Source of the DNA: Candidatus Heimdallarchaeota archaeon
GTDB lineage: Archaea > Asgardarchaeota > Heimdallarchaeia > Heimdallarchaeales > Heimdallarchaeaceae
NCBI GenBank assembly: GCA_016839875.1
Contig: JAEOTK010000316.1
Span: forward strand, 1-6,996
DNA: 6,996 bases
Direction: 5' to 3'
Shown: piece after piece, positions 5,003 through 6,996 of the stretch
Layout of the letters: every line of letters starts with the position of its first letter
Numbering within the stretch: position 1 is the first letter of the stretch
The notes under the pieces: generated by a model
Seen by the model: only the letters and a program-made list of their open reading frames with translations
Told to the model about the DNA's origin: nothing
Database searches by the model: none
Made by a program: the position numbers and the translations under genes

Positions 5003-5413
5003 ATGCACACAAATAGACATAGACACAGAAACAATGTTGGTAGTTTTATAGCCTTCCTATTGATAGGTTTAGGTGTTCTTATGTTCTTTGGATTATATAC
5101 AGGATTCTTTCATTATAACTTCTGGCCATTGCCTTCTTTAGGAGTAATAATTTTTATCCTGTTCATAGTTGGTATTTCCAGTTCAGCTAGAAGGAGAGCA
5201 AGACAAAGATCTGCTAATCAACAAAGATACGTAAGATATGAACCTTACAGACCAACAAGAAATCCCTATTGGGTAAATGAAGAGAGTAAAGTAGTTAAAC
5301 CACAAGAAGTAGAAGAAGTAATTGTTAGTGGAGTATCCTTCTGTGATTTTTGTGGGATGAAAGTTACAGAAAAGATGAAATTCTGTACCAATTGTGGTAA
5401 TCACTTAAACTAA
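5003..5413 (+). CDS. Two-helix membrane protein with C-terminal zinc ribbon (second copy of the layout)
   Basis: A 136-residue protein. A short His/Arg-rich head (NRHRHRNN, 4-11) precedes two membrane segments (about 13-32 and 38-59), then a strongly basic linker (SARRRARQRS, 61-70), a Tyr/Pro/Arg-rich stretch (75-90), and a zinc ribbon with cysteines at 114, 117, 128 and 131 (CX2C-X10-CX2C; FCDFCGMKV...FCTNCGN). Head, linker and ribbon should all be cytoplasmic. Ribbons of this 'FCxxCG' type are common at protein termini in archaea and usually mediate binding rather than catalysis. The frame is open to a TTG at 4961, but the TATA element at 4970-4976 rules that start out for the main transcript. 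It has the same architecture and ribbon spacing as the protein at 1130-1561. Function is unknown. Confidence 0.75.
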   Translation: MHTNRHRHRNNVGSFIAFLLIGLGVLMFFGLYTGFFHYNFWPLPSLGVIIFILFIVGISSSARRRARQRSANQQRYVRYEPYRPTRNPYWVNEESKVVKPQEVEEVIVSGVSFCDFCGMKVTEKMKFCTNCGNHLN

Positions 5414-5458
5414 TCAATTCTCTTCAAATTTTATTTTGATTAGAGTACAATTTTTAAT
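5410..5458 (+). terminator. Hairpin plus T-run ending the second zinc-ribbon gene
   Basis: A perfect 8-bp inverted repeat, CTAATCAA (5410-5417) and TTGATTAG (5436-5443), begins in the last codon, spans the TAA stop, and is followed within 10 bases by CAATTTTTAATTT. The T-run alone would suffice for archaeal termination; the stem may stabilise the mRNA 3' end. Confidence 0.5.
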
Positions 5459-5460
5459 TT

Positions 5461-5488
5461 AATTTTAAAATAAAGAAAAAAGAAAAAG
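5461..5488 (-). terminator. T-rich terminator of the surface-protein gene
   Basis: On the minus strand the 40 bases following the stop at 5501 contain runs reading CCTTTTTCTTTTTTC and TTTATTTTAAAATT. With the plus-strand signal just to the left this forms a back-to-back terminator between the convergent genes. Confidence 0.5.
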
Positions 5489-5500
5489 GAAAGTATTGTG

Positions 5501-6996
5501 TTAAGTTTGTTTTTTACGGTATCGGACTATGGCAAAAACTATCAGCGATGAAGCTACGATTAAACTTGTGACGATGGTGAATTCACGTAGAGAGGGGAGT
5601 TCGTAATGAACATATTGGCAGTTGGAAATAGTTCCATTTAGAATTTCATTATCGGCAACGATAACATAGTAATAGTATCCTTCAGCTGGTAAAGAATCAA
5701 TGTAGCTATTCAGAGAAACAGTTGAGATAGGTGTTAAACTTGCAACATCCATTATGAAAGATGTTGAACGATATACATGGTATTTTTTCGCTCCTCCTAT
5801 TTCATTCCAGGATAGATCAACATTATTAGTCTCTGAAGGATTTGGGATAATAGGTTCTAAAAGTGGTGCTTCTAGTGGACCGAGATATCTACGATAGACA
5901 ATATCAAAGTCAGTACCTGAATTTAGTATAGCTCCAGATTCTGACCAAACAACACTTACATAGTTTGAATCATCGATGAAGATTCTAGGATCACTTGCAG
6001 ATAGGTTAGAAGTTGATGAGACACATGTTAAAGTAGTTCTCAGATCTGATTTCATTTTTCGATAAAAAACATCGTAATCAGCACCAACATTGTCTATATC
6101 TGTACGATCTTCCCAAACGATATGAACTGAATCATCATTATCAACTGCGAGATCTGGCAGTTTAGATTCAAGAGAACTGGTCCAAGAAACAACTTCAAAT
6201 TGCGTCCATGAATTAGTTGAAGAATCTCTGTATTTATAGAAAATGTCATGATCTGTACCTGCAGCATGAGTATCTGTATCATCTCTCCAAGCAACATGAA
6301 TGTTTCCAAGAGAATCAATATCCATACTGGGATTGTATGAATCATCGTTAAGTTCTTCACTGATTAATTCTATTGCTGACCAAGTACTAGTGCTAAAATC
6401 CCATTTTTTATAATATATGTCATAATCTGTACCTGAGCTAATAATATTGGAACTATCACTATATGCAATGTGTAAATCATCTGATGAATCAACGAACATA
6501 TCATGCCCTTGGGCTACAACAGCTGAACTTTCGAAAGAAACAATTTCTGTTGAAGTCCAACTAAGTGTAGCATTATTCCATCTCCGATAATGGATGTCTT
6601 GCTTTGAAGTGTGGTCTTTCCAAGATACATGAACATTTCCAAGAGAATCAACTGCAATTTCTGGTGTCACAGAGAGATCTGAACTAGCAATAGAAATTAG
6701 TTGGGTCGCTTCCCAGGATTCTAAGAACGCATTCCATTTTCTGTAAAAAACATCCAGATCAGTTCCGCTGGATCCAGCAATATCATCCCAATCCGTCCAA
6801 ACTACATGTAGGTTCCCTCCAATATCAACAGCAATTTCTGGATAAACAGAAGGTAATGTACTTGTGGGAGTTAAAACCTCTGTCAAACTCCAGCTTCTAA
6901 GGTTAAAATTCCACTTTTTGAAAAAGATATCCTGATCTGTTCCTGAAGAAGCATAATCAGAATAATCTTCCCAAACAACGTATATGTTACCTTGAC
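5501..6996 (-). CDS. Surface-anchored beta-propeller repeat protein with FN3-like domain (5' part missing)
   Basis: The frame is open to the right edge, so the N-terminus and any signal peptide lie outside; 497 residues are visible, counted from the codon at 6994-6992. Residues 1-372 are six and a half repeats of about 58 residues with the pattern 'D..GN.HV.W.D......GTD.DI.Y..W.....W....LIS......P.IAVD', each giving four short strands as in beta-propeller blades (sialidase/BNR-like). Canonical Asp-boxes are absent, and no sialidase catalytic arginines are evident. Residues about 376-467 look like one fibronectin-III domain (VDLSW..IGGAKKYHVYRS ... YYYYVIVADN). A C-terminal helix at about 472-490 followed by RYRKKQT anchors the protein with the repeats outside the cell. 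The TTG at 6886 is internal, because repeat sequence continues in frame upstream of it. The likely role is adhesion or ligand binding. Confidence 0.8.
   Translation of the reverse strand, partial: QGNIYVVWEDYSDYASSGTDQDIFFKKWNFNLRSWSLTEVLTPTSTLPSVYPEIAVDIGGNLHVVWTDWDDIAGSSGTDLDVFYRKWNAFLESWEATQLISIASSDLSVTPEIAVDSLGNVHVSWKDHTSKQDIHYRRWNNATLSWTSTEIVSFESSAVVAQGHDMFVDSSDDLHIAYSDSSNIISSGTDYDIYYKKWDFSTSTWSAIELISEELNDDSYNPSMDIDSLGNIHVAWRDDTDTHAAGTDHDIFYKYRDSSTNSWTQFEVVSWTSSLESKLPDLAVDNDDSVHIVWEDRTDIDNVGADYDVFYRKMKSDLRTTLTCVSSTSNLSASDPRIFIDDSNYVSVVWSESGAILNSGTDFDIVYRRYLGPLEAPLLEPIIPNPSETNNVDLSWNEIGGAKKYHVYRSTSFIMDVASLTPISTVSLNSYIDSLPAEGYYYYVIVADNEILNGTISNCQYVHYELPSLREFTIVTSLIVASSLIVFAIVRYRKKQT
5879..6994 (-). 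repeat. Tandem ~58-residue propeller repeats within the surface-protein gene
   Basis: Successive units cover visible residues 1-57, 58-116, 117-169, 170-227, 228-285, 286-341 and a half unit 342-372. Lengths are 57 (edge-cut), 59, 53, 58, 58 and 56. The third unit lacks about six residues including the GTD turn, and the sixth has lost both tryptophans. DNA similarity is locally high: 6294-6318 and 6627-6651 match at 23 of 25 bases, 333 bases (two units) apart. Confidence 0.8.

Noticed and set aside
6094..6360. Minus-strand ORF of 88 codons
   Set aside because: Out-of-frame shadow within the surface-protein repeats, with a Met/Ile/Leu-rich composition and no recognisable domain. The 73-codon minus-strand frame at 5183-5404 is rejected for the same kind of reason against the zinc-ribbon gene.
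6884..6886. TTG as the start of the surface-protein gene
   Set aside because: The frame continues without stop to the window edge and encodes another repeat unit (QGNIYVVWED... and FFKKWNF), so the TTG is an internal leucine codon.
5879..6996. Repeated DNA considered as a CRISPR array or mobile repeat
   Set aside because: The period is about 174 bases, the copies vary, and they stay in one long open frame encoding propeller blades.

Overview
The window looks like chromosomal DNA from an AT-rich archaeon. An Asgard archaeon is the most likely source, and this is an inference. The evidence is: (1) nearly every gene has its own archaeal TATA-like element centred about 25-30 bases before the start codon, which implies leaderless or short-leader transcripts; (2) there is a free-standing longin-like protein, a fold used in eukaryotic vesicle trafficking and abundant in Asgard genomes; (3) two genes encode two-helix membrane proteins with a C-terminal zinc ribbon, and one encodes a large exported repeat protein with a C-terminal membrane anchor, both common archaeal designs. 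No rRNA, tRNA, CRISPR array, insertion sequence or integrase is visible.

Layout from left to right: an isoprenylcysteine-methyltransferase-like membrane enzyme (+, 106-657) converges on a longin-like protein (-, 664-1071). Behind the latter is a membrane/zinc-ribbon protein (-, 1130-1561) with its own promoter. A divergent intergenic region with a 17-bp perfect palindrome (1632-1648) separates it from a very acidic predicted coiled-coil protein (+, 1715-2731). That gene converges, 8 bases apart, on methionine sulfoxide reductase B (-, 2740-3141), which is divergent from a HemG-like flavodoxin (+, 3254-3814). Next comes a 254-base stretch (3815-4068) with no clear gene but a dense group of palindromes and GTGACC repeats, a 40-codon ORF on the minus strand, and an open frame that continues past the stop of the next gene. 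A four-helix membrane protein (-, 4069-4527) shares one bidirectional TATA element with a TfoX-N/YjbR-like protein (+, 4591-4932). A second membrane/zinc-ribbon protein (+, 5003-5413) converges, over a bidirectional terminator, on the 3' part of a large surface protein (-, 5501 to the right edge). The visible part of that protein is made of ~58-residue beta-propeller-type repeats, an FN3-like domain and a membrane anchor.

The genes are mostly single-gene transcription units on alternating strands, so there is no obvious operon or pathway. The only functional pairing is MsrB beside the flavodoxin (protein repair and electron transfer), and that is suggestive only. I do not see a complete new multi-gene system. 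The best leads are the repeat cluster with its broken frame at 3815-4068, the acidic coiled-coil protein, the pair of matching membrane/zinc-ribbon proteins, and the stand-alone longin protein. Several start codons were reassigned from TTG/GTG to a downstream ATG because of promoter or ribosome-binding-site position.
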